From Chryseobacterium sp. JM1 (GTDB taxonomy: Bacteria > Bacteroidota > Bacteroidia > Flavobacteriales > Weeksellaceae): DNA of 64,000 bases. Shown one piece after another: positions 41,573 through 48,885 of the stretch. The notes under the pieces were generated by a model that was not told the origin of the DNA, did not search any database, and saw nothing but the letters and a program-made list of their open reading frames with translations. Both the position numbers and the translations under genes were made by a program. The stretch is from assembly GCF_000737715.1 (NCBI RefSeq), contig NZ_JPRN01000011.1:164643-228642 (forward strand), given 5' to 3'. Numbering within the stretch: the stretch's first letter is position 1; each line of letters starts with the position of its first letter.

Positions 41573-41970
41573 ATAGCAGATATCTGTCATTTTTTTATTT
41601 CATAATTGCAAATTTTTGATTTTTAGCACGTTGACTGTGTGTTCGGTCAGTAGGGTGTTTTGTACAGCCCGGATTCCAGCAAAAAATAAAGGAGAAAAAA
41701 TGAAAAGCTGAAGGATAAATCATCAGCTTTCCGGAAGCCATATTGCTCTGAATGTATTTAGTATTCTTTTTGATGCTTTCCCGTCTTGAAAAAGACAAAT
41801 TTGGCTAATTAAAATGCTTAGGTATTTCACTAAGAATTAATCCCCGTATCAACTACAGGGATTATATTTAATAGGTGGGGCTGTTAAGTTTTTACGAACG
41901 AAGTCCACGAAGCATTTAAACTTCATATTCGTAATAACCTAAAGCCCCTTAATGATTCAATTTTAAGCTT
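41573..41970. other. intergenic region with long imperfect hairpins after the DoxD-DoxA gene
   Basis: No gene is supported in this 400-bp stretch. Near its right end are an inverted repeat TAATCCC...GGGATTA (41838-41864) and a longer imperfect one (about 41873-41954; GGGGCT/AGCCCC outer, TTACGAA/TTCGTAA inner). The second lies directly after the DoxD-DoxA stop and may end that transcript, although a T run is lacking. A 67-codon frame at 41595-41798 has no supporting features. Confidence 0.5.
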
Positions 41971-42987
41971 TTATTTTACCCCAGCAGTCCATTCAATCCC
42001 ACTGATATCAATCAGCTTTACCGTATGAATCTCTTCCTGTTTCACAGAAATTTCATTCAGACTGAAAGTCAGATCAGCTTTTGAACCCAAAGGAATAATC
42101 AGAGCGTGCTTTCCGGGCTTTACTTTAGCCACATAATGGTTTTTAATGTTCTCTTTAGGAAACTTTGAAAGATCTTTAAGGTCTAATGCCTTTAAAACTG
42201 TTCCGTTTTTATCCAGAAACTGAATTCCGATCAGAAAAGAACCGTACACATCTACGCCCTGAGTTCTGTAGATTTCAAACGTTATGTCCGAAGCGTTAAG
42301 CGAAACATTGGAAATTTCAATCTTCGGTTTTACCGATTTATTATGAAGTGTTCCCCAAACGCCCCCATGGAAATACTGGTTGGTATAGAGCGTAAGCCCG
42401 AAAATAAAAACAGATCCCGCCAGCACAATCGTTTTAGGTTTCAACAAAGGAAGAACGCCGGATCCCAGCCACAGAAACCATTTTTTGTGAGTGAAAGATG
42501 TATTCTTTTTGATGAAATAATGATCCAGTGAAAAAGGAGCGCTTCCCGTAAGGAATAAAACAAATCCTCCGGCAATTCCCAAGACACCGATCTGCCATTC
42601 ATCCAGACACGTTGTTCCAATCCAGCCGGAACCGAGAAGAATTCCCATAGCAAGCCCGAAAATTCCGATGCTCATTAATCTGGTAAATAACCCTAAAATA
42701 ATGAAGAGTCCTACCACAGCTTCAATAATCGTAAAAGTAATCATTGAAGTTTCCAAAGCATCAGGATGGGTAACCAGATATTCAATAATGGGTTTTATTC
42801 CTAAGGCATTAGGCAAAAAATGATTAAATTTTTCACCGATATATCCGGCTTCATCGGGAATAAGTTTGTTTTCGAGGACGAGTCTGCGCCAGAATGCTGA
42901 AAAGTAAGTCCATCCGATCACAAGACGGAGTGATAAAGTATAGAGTCCGGCCAGGTCATAAGACCGGCTGTCTGAAATATGTTTCAT
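41971..42987 (-). CDS. DoxD-DoxA fusion, DoxX-family membrane protein
   Basis: A 338-aa membrane protein. Residues about 15-160 form a DoxX/DoxD-like four-helix domain (LRLVIGWTYFSAFWRRLVLE; GLFIILGLFTRLMSIGIFGL). After another helix near 190-205, residues about 215-338 form a soluble beta-rich domain resembling DoxA (the other small subunit of archaeal thiosulfate:quinone oxidoreductase). DoxD-DoxA fusions are known in Bacteroidetes. A role in thiosulfate oxidation is uncertain here because no other sulfur-oxidation gene is adjacent. Confidence 0.82.
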   Translation of the reverse strand: MKHISDSRSYDLAGLYTLSLRLVIGWTYFSAFWRRLVLENKLIPDEAGYIGEKFNHFLPNALGIKPIIEYLVTHPDALETSMITFTIIEAVVGLFIILGLFTRLMSIGIFGLAMGILLGSGWIGTTCLDEWQIGVLGIAGGFVLFLTGSAPFSLDHYFIKKNTSFTHKKWFLWLGSGVLPLLKPKTIVLAGSVFIFGLTLYTNQYFHGGVWGTLHNKSVKPKIEISNVSLNASDITFEIYRTQGVDVYGSFLIGIQFLDKNGTVLKALDLKDLSKFPKENIKNHYVAKVKPGKHALIIPLGSKADLTFSLNEISVKQEEIHTVKLIDISGIEWTAGVK

Positions 42988-43041
42988 TGAAATTGTATTG
43001 TATTAAAAGACGTTTATAGAAAATTGGATTCGGATAAAAAT

Positions 43042-43401
43042 CTAAATCACATGCAATTTCAGTCTTTTAAACAGGATGTATTTCGGCGGACTGTTCCCGG
43101 TAGTTGTTCCGGAATATTTGTTTTGAAAACGTATTTTCCCTTCCTCAGGAGATGGAACGGTATCTGTAAAGTAATGAGTTCCCTTAGATTTTAAGACACT
43201 TTTTGAAGCAGAAGCTCTGGCTGAAAAACGTTCCGTTACACTGTCACAAGAATAGGATTGAACGGAATCTGTAATTTTTACTTTATTTAAACCACTGATA
43301 TACTGAACATCAAAAATATTGAGAAGATCTCTTTTCACAGAACACGGCGATAATGAAAAGGCCAGTATCAGCATCATGATGAGTGCTTTATAGTTTTTCA
43401 T
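43042..43401 (-). CDS. hypothetical secreted protein
   Basis: A 119-aa protein of unknown function with a signal peptide (MKNYKALIMMLILAFSLSP; possible lipidated Cys in SLSPCS). The mature part is basic with YSCDSVTERFSA and PPKYILFKRLKL. ATG at 43401 is chosen because a -7 element (43428-43435) lies within the longer frame. It follows the alpha/beta hydrolase gene on the same strand by 38 nt but has its own promoter. Confidence 0.65.
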   Translation of the reverse strand: MKNYKALIMMLILAFSLSPCSVKRDLLNIFDVQYISGLNKVKITDSVQSYSCDSVTERFSARASASKSVLKSKGTHYFTDTVPSPEEGKIRFQNKYSGTTTGNSPPKYILFKRLKLHVI

Positions 43402-43427
43402 AGAAGTGCCTGTGGTTCGCATATTTA

Positions 43428-43435
43428 CAAAACTA
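43428..43435 (-). promoter_or_regulatory. -7 promoter element of the small secreted-protein gene
   Basis: TAGTTTTG on the minus strand matches TAnnTTTG, 26 nt before the ATG at 43401. Confidence 0.5.
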
Positions 43436-43439
43436 CATT

Positions 43440-44354
43440 TTATTTTAGATTTTCCCCCATGAATTGTAAAAATTCATCCTGCTGGTCAACGAAGAGATAG
43501 TGGGAACAGTTATCAATGATTTTAAAATGATTTTTTCCGGCGATCGTTTTCATATCATTAAGCTGTTTCGTAGAAAATATGCCATCGTCTTTTCCATACA
43601 CGGCGAAAATTGGAATTCTACGTTTTTTAATTTCGTTCAGAACAGAAGTATTGTCAATGTTGTTCTGCGATTCATTTTTATAGAACTTAAGTGGCGATTC
43701 CTGATTTCTGAAGTTAGTGGCATAAAATTCACCGGCTTCATATGCCTGTCTCAATTGCTTACTTTCCGGAGTGGGAGAGGGCATGCTGAAGAAATTCATT
43801 TTGCTGGCCATTTCATAGCATCTTTTTCTGTAAGCTGCCGAGTTTTTGCTTAAATTTTCAATCTCCGCAATCTCCTGAAGCTGTGAAGGATCATTTTTGA
43901 ATTTCTCTTTAGCCTGTTTTAAAATATGGTCATAGGTTTCCTGCTGAGAAAATAAAGCTCCTGCCAATGTCAGTGAACTTACTTTTTCAGGAAACTGTCT
44001 GGTGAATAAGGTTCCGATAATTCCCCCAAAACTGTGGGCAAGGATATTGGCCTTTTTAAGATGGTAAATTGTATAGATCTGGTTGAGGTCTTCAAAGCTT
44101 TCTTTAAAAGTCATGGTCGCATGATCATCTTTAGACCTTCCTTCGCCGCGTCTGTCATAAACAATCACATAAAATCCTTTGTCTGCAAGCTTTTGAGCGG
44201 TAGTTCCTTCAAATAGAGTCGCATTTCCACTGGGTCCGCCGTGGATGAAAATAACAGGTGTGTCTTTTGGGCTGCCATAAGCTTTGGAATAAACTTGCTG
44301 AGCATTAAATGAAAAACAAACAAGAGCAAAAAGAAAAGACAGGAAAGATTTCAT
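43440..44354 (-). CDS. exported alpha/beta hydrolase
   Basis: A 304-aa hydrolase with a signal peptide (about 1-19, ending NAQQ). The oxyanion segment is FIHGGPSGN (about 39-47), the nucleophile Ser lies in AHSFGGIIG (about 108-116), Asp in YGKDDGIF and His in CSHYLF near the C-terminus. HGGPG-type oxyanion holes are typical of prolyl-aminopeptidase-like alpha/beta hydrolases, but the substrate cannot be fixed. ATG at 44354 follows a promoter at 44373-44380; an earlier start would overlap that promoter. Confidence 0.88.
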   Translation of the reverse strand: MKSFLSFLFALVCFSFNAQQVYSKAYGSPKDTPVIFIHGGPSGNATLFEGTTAQKLADKGFYVIVYDRRGEGRSKDDHATMTFKESFEDLNQIYTIYHLKKANILAHSFGGIIGTLFTRQFPEKVSSLTLAGALFSQQETYDHILKQAKEKFKNDPSQLQEIAEIENLSKNSAAYRKRCYEMASKMNFFSMPSPTPESKQLRQAYEAGEFYATNFRNQESPLKFYKNESQNNIDNTSVLNEIKKRRIPIFAVYGKDDGIFSTKQLNDMKTIAGKNHFKIIDNCSHYLFVDQQDEFLQFMGENLK

Positions 44355-44372
44355 AGGTTGTTTTAGAGTCCT

Positions 44373-44380
44373 CAAATGTA
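44373..44380 (-). promoter_or_regulatory. -7 promoter element of the alpha/beta hydrolase gene
   Basis: TACATTTG on the minus strand matches TAnnTTTG, 18 nt before the ATG at 44354. Confidence 0.55.
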
Positions 44381-44503
44381 TAATGTTTTTGTAAAATTGA
44401 GCATCATAAAATTTAAAAATTAAAAGGCTACTGACTAACAGTTGTCACAATCCTGTCTTATCTTTATCGTCTGAATAAATCAGAATCAAATAAAAACAAA
44501 ATA

Positions 44504-44821
44504 ATGGATCAGAATAATCTAGACGAAATCATTAAACGTTCCCTCGGAATCAGAGAAAGCTATCATGAACTGGAGCGCCAGCACCACGGAACCGAATGGA
44601 CTTTGGAAGAGGATACCCTGGCTTATCTTACTGATGCAGGGCTTGTAGGCAGAGATATTATGTCTCACCAGAAAAGATGGCTTAAAAAAGATTCCGAAGC
44701 AGAATTAAAACATAAATTGGGTGAAAATATCTGGTGGCTGATCGTTTTGGCAGACCGCACAGGAATTGATATTAAAGAAGCTTTAGACGAATTTTTAACC
44801 AAAACAGAAAAATTATTTTAA
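44504..44821 (+). CDS. MazG-like protein
   Basis: A 105-aa cytosolic protein with the C-terminal pattern of MazG-type nucleotide pyrophosphohydrolases (GENIWWLIVLADRTGIDIKE, then DEFLTKTEKLF). The usual EExxE metal motif is only partly recognisable (HELERQHHG), so activity is uncertain. MazG proteins remove unwanted NTPs. Its stop TAA overlaps the ATG of the DNA glycosylase gene by one base, indicating translational coupling. A nucleotide-cleaning or repair partnership is inferred from this context. Confidence 0.72.
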   Translation: MDQNNLDEIIKRSLGIRESYHELERQHHGTEWTLEEDTLAYLTDAGLVGRDIMSHQKRWLKKDSEAELKHKLGENIWWLIVLADRTGIDIKEALDEFLTKTEKLF

Positions 44822-45369
44822 TGAGTTATTGTTTAGCCATAGACGGAATGCAGCCCGAAAGCAGAAAAGAACTGCACAAAAACTACCACGATCATTATTA
44901 CGGATTTCCGATCCATGATGACAACGAACTTTTCGGCAGGTTGATCCTGGAAATCAACCAGGCAGGACTGAGTTGGGAAACTGTTTTAAAGAAAGAAGAG
45001 AGTTTTAGAAAAGCCTATCATAATTTCGATATTCAGATAATCGCTGCCTACACGGAAGAGGACAGGGAAAGACTGATGAACGACAGCGGAATCATCAGAA
45101 ACCGCCTGAAAATAAATGCAGCCATTGAAAATGCTAAAACCATCATAGAACTGCAGAAGGAATTCGGGTCTTTTGAAAAATGGCTGGAGCACCATCACCC
45201 GAAAACCCTTCAGGAATGGATGAAACTGTTCAAAAAGACTTTTAAATTCACCGGCGGAGAAATTGTAAATGAATTTTTAATGAGCACAGGATATCTGAAA
45301 GGAGCCCACGCCGAAACATGCCCTGTTTATCAGCACGTGTTGGAACAAAAGCCACTTTGGATGGAGTAG
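44821..45369 (+). CDS. tag: DNA-3-methyladenine glycosylase I
   Basis: Tag removes 3-methyladenine from alkylated DNA. The 182-aa product has the zinc-site pattern of the family: Cys4 (MSYC), His in HDHYYGFP (about 23-30), and His/Cys in GAHAETCPV (about 161-169). Other motifs are EINQAGLSWETVLKKEESFR (about 43-62) and DSGIIRNRLKINAAIENA (about 90-107). Length is standard. It is translated from an overlapping ATG after the MazG-like gene. Confidence 0.93.
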   Translation: MSYCLAIDGMQPESRKELHKNYHDHYYGFPIHDDNELFGRLILEINQAGLSWETVLKKEESFRKAYHNFDIQIIAAYTEEDRERLMNDSGIIRNRLKINAAIENAKTIIELQKEFGSFEKWLEHHHPKTLQEWMKLFKKTFKFTGGEIVNEFLMSTGYLKGAHAETCPVYQHVLEQKPLWME

Positions 45370-45373
45370 ATTC

Positions 45374-45465
45374 GTGTTGGAGGGTTTTAGAGTCTGAGAG
45401 TTTGAGAGAAGGTGTTTTTTTTAAATCATCCCATCACCAAATCATCCCATCATCAAATCAACACA
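45374..45465 (+). repeat. fragment related to the mosaic element
   Basis: GTTGGAGGGTTTTAGAGTCT and GAGAGTTTGAGAG resemble the first block of the mosaic copies. Then AAATCATCCCATCACC / AAATCATCCCATCATC forms a 17-bp tandem pair. It fills the gap between two convergent genes. Confidence 0.55.
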
Positions 45466-45975
45466 TTATCTTAAATTTCTCACCGAAACATCAGGCTTTT
45501 CACCTTGTGGAACAATGAAAATAGCATTATCGCTGATGGTATCTCCCGGATCAAAATAATAACTTCCCGTGACAGGAATCATATTGGTGACGAATTTTCC
45601 TGATTTATCGTAAGCGGAATAAGATACATTGATCATCTGGGCTTTCATCTTCAGCTCGATTTTTTTGGAAGTCAGTTTCGCGCCTGTTGCATTGATGCAG
45701 TCGAGTTCTACAAGCCCGATATTGCTCACAATCTGAGGGTAGGAAGACAGTCTGATGCTGTACCCTTTATCTGAAGCATTTTTTACGGATGCTGAAACTT
45801 TATAACGGTCATAAGATTTTCCGCCTGCCTGCACACTTTCTTTGTTTAAAATATTAAAAGTAACGCTCATACCATCGACATCTATAGTCTGGCCGTCAGA
45901 AATTTTCTGTGCACTGGCGCGGGTTCCGAAGAATAGAACAAGGGATAGGTTGAATAATAAAATCAGGTTTTTCAT
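45466..45975 (-). CDS. hypothetical secreted protein
   Basis: A 169-aa protein with a signal peptide (about 1-22, ending RASAQ) and a beta-rich mature domain (VDGMSVTFNILNKESV; VSASVKNASDKGYSIRLSSY; GSYYFDPGDTISDNAIFIVP) that resembles an immunoglobulin-like or DUF4352-type sandwich in style. I do not recognise the family. It is convergent with tag. Confidence 0.7.
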   Translation of the reverse strand: MKNLILLFNLSLVLFFGTRASAQKISDGQTIDVDGMSVTFNILNKESVQAGGKSYDRYKVSASVKNASDKGYSIRLSSYPQIVSNIGLVELDCINATGAKLTSKKIELKMKAQMINVSYSAYDKSGKFVTNMIPVTGSYYFDPGDTISDNAIFIVPQGEKPDVSVRNLR

Positions 45976-46019
45976 ATTGTGGTGTTTATGGATTTAAGAT
46001 ACATTAAAATTACACATGA

Positions 46020-46466
46020 TCAACCCTGTGCATTAAAATAAATGAGAAAATTATTTTCTTTGCCTTCAATGTATAAATAGTCATAATCTATTCCCAGCTG
46101 ATACTCGTGCCTTCCCATATTAACATTTTGAAAATGGAAAATCTGCTTTTCTTTGGTGAATGATTTTAAAGAAAGGTAAAAGCTTTCTACTGTTTCAAGG
46201 TTTTCCGCGCTGTCCGGATTGATATTCTTTGATCTTTCACGCCCAAAGAACCACTTATGTATTGTTTTTGTGAATTCAGATTCTGTTATTGGTTGTACAG
46301 TCAGTTCCTTATTATCTTTTAAAGCAAAGTGGTTTCTCATGAAGTCTGGAGCGTCTATGGAATGATCAAATGCAACGATGTCAAATTCATAAAAATAATT
46401 GGCACTGGGATTATTTCTCAAGGCTTGAGAAGATAAAATTTCTTTTAAAAAATCTAATGTAATCAT
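46020..46466 (-). CDS. hypothetical protein
   Basis: A 148-aa cytosolic-looking protein, no signal peptide or membrane segment, with alternating strands and Phe/Tyr-rich stretches (NYFYEFDIVAFDHS; IDYDYLYIEGKENNFLIYFN). ATG at 46466 is preferred over a TTG one codon before. It follows the same strand as the neighbour at 45466, 45 nt apart. I do not recognise it; the shape is like small immunity or accessory proteins, but that is only an impression. Confidence 0.6.
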   Translation of the reverse strand: MITLDFLKEILSSQALRNNPSANYFYEFDIVAFDHSIDAPDFMRNHFALKDNKELTVQPITESEFTKTIHKWFFGRERSKNINPDSAENLETVESFYLSLKSFTKEKQIFHFQNVNMGRHEYQLGIDYDYLYIEGKENNFLIYFNAQG

Positions 46467-46545
46467 CAAGAAGAAATATTTATTAATTGTAGAAAATAAC
46501 TCTTATAATTTAATCAATATTGTTTAGCAACGGATCTTTATTTCA

Positions 46546-46609
46546 TCAATAGGAGCGGGCTTCAGCCCATTCAATGAGATAAAACAAAATCAATTGGCTT
46601 TAGCTGAAA
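46546..46609 (-). repeat. double-hairpin intergenic repeat, copy 2
   Basis: On the minus strand: AGCTAAAGCC, TGATTTTGTTTTAT, GGGCTGAAGCCCGCTCCTATTG, the same order and spacing as 11816-11880. It begins 8 nt after the HxlR stop codon. The second palindrome differs in sequence but keeps pairing (GGGCTGAAGCCC). Confidence 0.75.
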
Positions 46610-46616
46610 CTTAAAT

Positions 46617-47018
46617 TCAGCTATTTTCCACCTTCTGCGGTTCAGAAATAACCTCCTTATCCCGCATAATCTCTTTATGCTCCTTGCCCCATTTTTCAAA
46701 TTCCAGAATGATGGGTTTTAACTTATAACCGATCTCTGTCAGTTCATATTCCACGCGGGGCGGAACTTCAGCATACACGGTTCTGGTGATAATACGGTCT
46801 TCTTCCAGTCTGCGGAGTTGCAGCGTGAGCATTCGTTCTGTGATATTGTTCAGCTTTTTTCTAAGCTCCCCGAATCTCAGTTTTCCATTGATGAGATAGC
46901 AGCAGATGGCAAGCGCCCATTGTCCGCCGATGGTATTGGAAGCATAGATCTCCGGACACTCGTCGGAAAGGGCTTTTTTATTGGCAAAATTGGTCGATGT
47001 TTCCTTTATTTTAGTCAT
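46617..47018 (-). CDS. HxlR-family transcriptional regulator
   Basis: A 133-aa winged-helix regulator. The family pattern is visible: GGQWALAICCYLINGKLRFG (about 32-51), ELRKKLNNITERMLTLQLRR (about 52-71), LEEDRIITRTVYAEVPPRVE and YELTEIGYKL. CC near residue 40 may be redox-reactive, as quinone- or thiol-stress sensing is known for several HxlR proteins such as YodB. It is divergent from a quinone-reductase-like gene with a long palindrome between them, which suggests it represses that gene and itself. Confidence 0.92.
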   Translation of the reverse strand: MTKIKETSTNFANKKALSDECPEIYASNTIGGQWALAICCYLINGKLRFGELRKKLNNITERMLTLQLRRLEEDRIITRTVYAEVPPRVEYELTEIGYKLKPIILEFEKWGKEHKEIMRDKEVISEPQKVENS

Positions 47019-47019
47019 T

Positions 47020-47090
47020 ACTTACATTTTTTATAGTACCATACAATTGGGCACTACTATTTTAAATGTAAGTTACGTATATTATTTTTG
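47020..47090 (+). promoter_or_regulatory. HxlR-type operator and promoter of the quinone reductase
   Basis: Two 19-nt arms, 47020-47038 (ACTTACATTT...ATAGTA) and 47055-47073 (TACTAT...AAATGTAAGT), are complementary at 16 of 19 positions with a 16-nt spacer. The first arm touches the HxlR start codon; the second covers the -33 region of TATTTTTG (47083-47090), 23 nt before the reductase ATG. Confidence 0.75.
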
Positions 47091-47113
47091 CTGAAGAAAA
47101 TTTAAACAGAAAA

Positions 47114-47644
47114 ATGAAAACATTAGTAATAGTCATTCACCCTGATATTGAAAAGTCGGTGATCAATAAAAGATGGATAGAAGAATTAAAGAAATCTCCT
47201 GAAAAATATACCATTCACTCACTATACGAAGCCTATCCGGATGAAAAGATCGATGTAGCAAAAGAACAGCAGCTGATGGAGTCTTATGACAAAATTGTCT
47301 TCCAGTTTCCGTTTTACTGGTTCAGCAGTCCGCCGCTTTTGAAAAAATGGTTTGATGAGGTGCTTCTTTACGGCTGGGCCTATGGAAGTAAGAGCGGTTA
47401 CAAAGTTGGAGGGAAGAAGATGTCACTGGCTGTTACGGCTGGAATTGATGAAGAAGGCTATAGCGAATCCGGAAAGTACAAATATACCATGAATGAGCTT
47501 TTCCGTCCTTACGAACTGACTTTCGACTACATCAAAGGAGATTATAAAGAGCCTTTTGTATATTATGGAATTGAAAATGATCCTTCAGAAGAATGGATTG
47601 AGAGTAGTGTGCCGATGTATCTGAAGTTTTTGGAAGGTTTATAA
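47114..47644 (+). CDS. NAD(P)H-dependent oxidoreductase, flavodoxin-like fold
   Basis: A 176-aa flavin enzyme of the KefF/YwrO/MdaB type. N-terminal MKTLVIVIHPDIEKSVIN, then YDKIVFQFPFYWFSSPPLLK (about 75-94) and WFDEVLLYGWAYG (about 96-108), the typical FMN/quinone-site region. Such enzymes reduce quinones by two electrons and protect from electrophiles. Divergent hxlR and the shared palindrome suggest induction by quinone or thiol stress. Its stop is separated from the convergent membrane-protein gene by a single base, with no terminator. Confidence 0.92.
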   Translation: MKTLVIVIHPDIEKSVINKRWIEELKKSPEKYTIHSLYEAYPDEKIDVAKEQQLMESYDKIVFQFPFYWFSSPPLLKKWFDEVLLYGWAYGSKSGYKVGGKKMSLAVTAGIDEEGYSESGKYKYTMNELFRPYELTFDYIKGDYKEPFVYYGIENDPSEEWIESSVPMYLKFLEGL

Positions 47645-47645
47645 T

Positions 47646-47885
47646 TTAATCTTTTGATTTATTTTTGATGAAATAAATAATCATTCCAGTAAGTGAAAAA
47701 ATAATTCCCAATGCAAAAAAAGGCAGCCAAAAAATAAAACAAAACTCCGCTAAGCTTCTGACTATTGGTGAAAAGTTTCCTCTGGCAGTAAACATTCCTG
47801 CCCCAATTAAGAACATGATGACAGAAAGGGGAAACATCACTACTCCGCAAAGGAAAAAGTACTTACCAATTGATCTTAATTTCAT
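47646..47885 (-). CDS. small membrane protein
   Basis: A 79-aa protein with two hydrophobic helices (about 10-32 and 47-70) joined by a short loop; the C-terminus is basic. Function is unknown. Its ATG overlaps the stop of the upstream gene (ATGA), so the two are translationally coupled, which supports it being real. Confidence 0.7.
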   Translation of the reverse strand: MKLRSIGKYFFLCGVVMFPLSVIMFLIGAGMFTARGNFSPIVRSLAEFCFIFWLPFFALGIIFSLTGMIIYFIKNKSKD

Positions 47886-48355
47886 AACCTATATTTTTTG
47901 TTAAACTCATATAAATCTATAGCTTCATCCTGAAAATAGGCCTTGAATTTATTTGAGAGTTTTTCATCTTTGAATTTAACGACGGTATATCCACTGTCAA
48001 ATGCTACAATTTCGAGATAAGATTCATTAATCAAATGTTGATTGGCTCTCCATACATTTTCATCTTCTGCAGATAAATTTGAAATAAGGTTAAGATCCAA
48101 TTGTATATTTTTGGGAACAGCAGAAATAATTCCCCAAATTATTTGAGTCCGGGATTGATAAATTATACTAAACTCTTCTTTGTTTAAAATAAAATAATCT
48201 TGATCATAATGGATTGGTAATTGATCATCTGTCATGAAATCAAGATCTGTCAGGATCCAATCGTACTCAATGAGGTCTTCCCAGATAGGTTTTAAAATTT
48301 TATGAAGGTTCGTGTGAAATTCTACCGTTTTTGTGCTTCTGATCACCCAGTTCAT
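47882..48355 (-). CDS. hypothetical protein
   Basis: A 157-aa soluble protein without signal peptide. It has conserved-looking segments (IWEDLIEYDWILTDLDFMTD; FSIIYQSRTQIIWGIISAVP; DSGYTVVKFKDEKLS) but no family I recognise. It overlaps the small membrane-protein gene by 4 nt and follows another unknown gene on the same strand by 29 nt. The trio could be an accessory or immunity-type cluster; no toxin is seen nearby. Confidence 0.7.
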   Translation of the reverse strand: MNWVIRSTKTVEFHTNLHKILKPIWEDLIEYDWILTDLDFMTDDQLPIHYDQDYFILNKEEFSIIYQSRTQIIWGIISAVPKNIQLDLNLISNLSAEDENVWRANQHLINESYLEIVAFDSGYTVVKFKDEKLSNKFKAYFQDEAIDLYEFNKKYRL

Positions 48356-48384
48356 ATTCAGATCATTAATTTATTCAATTGTTT

Positions 48385-48855
48385 TTATTCCCATCCCGGG
48401 CCGTCTTTCTCATGACATTCCGTTACAACGCCCCAATGCGAATATTCCAGCGGTGGAGCTCCATCCTCAGAAAGCCTGTACATTTCATAAAACAAATCAA
48501 AATATTCAGGGTTTAAATCCGTATAATCCGGCAACTCAGGGTCATGCACCTTGATTCTTCCGTTTTCAATGGCTTTCCAGAACAACTTTTGGTTTTCCTC
48601 TGTCAGGCTTCTGGTATCCAGATGCCGGTTGATCCATTCATCGGTGCGGGCGCTGTAAAAGCCATAGCCACTTTCTGCTCTTTCATATTCGTCCTCATCT
48701 TCAGGGGGAATCTGAAGTTCCAGCCATTCTGCCAGAGGCTTTCCGTTTTCGATAAAAGCCAGCTCCTCGATCGCAATCCTTATGATACAATCGTAGCCAG
48801 TCCATCTTCTGGAGAAACATCTTCCGTCTTTAAATATAATAAAACAACTGGCCAT
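48385..48855 (-). CDS. hypothetical acidic protein
   Basis: A 156-aa soluble, very acidic protein (IPPEDEDEYERAE; YTDLNPEYFDLFYEMYRLSE) without signal peptide. Trp-rich spots (FSRRWTGYD, YSHWGVV) suggest a compact fold. Not recognised. It is in a same-strand run with the genes on both sides, 29 and 30 nt apart. Confidence 0.7.
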   Translation of the reverse strand: MASCFIIFKDGRCFSRRWTGYDCIIRIAIEELAFIENGKPLAEWLELQIPPEDEDEYERAESGYGFYSARTDEWINRHLDTRSLTEENQKLFWKAIENGRIKVHDPELPDYTDLNPEYFDLFYEMYRLSEDGAPPLEYSHWGVVTECHEKDGPGWE

Positions 48856-48885
48856 TATTCAGGTTTTTAAAATGATAGTAAATTT

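Noticed and set aside
41595..41798. 67-codon minus-strand frame between the fibre-like and DoxD-DoxA genes
   Set aside because: Basic, Ser/Lys/His-rich peptide without domain or promoter; probably chance.
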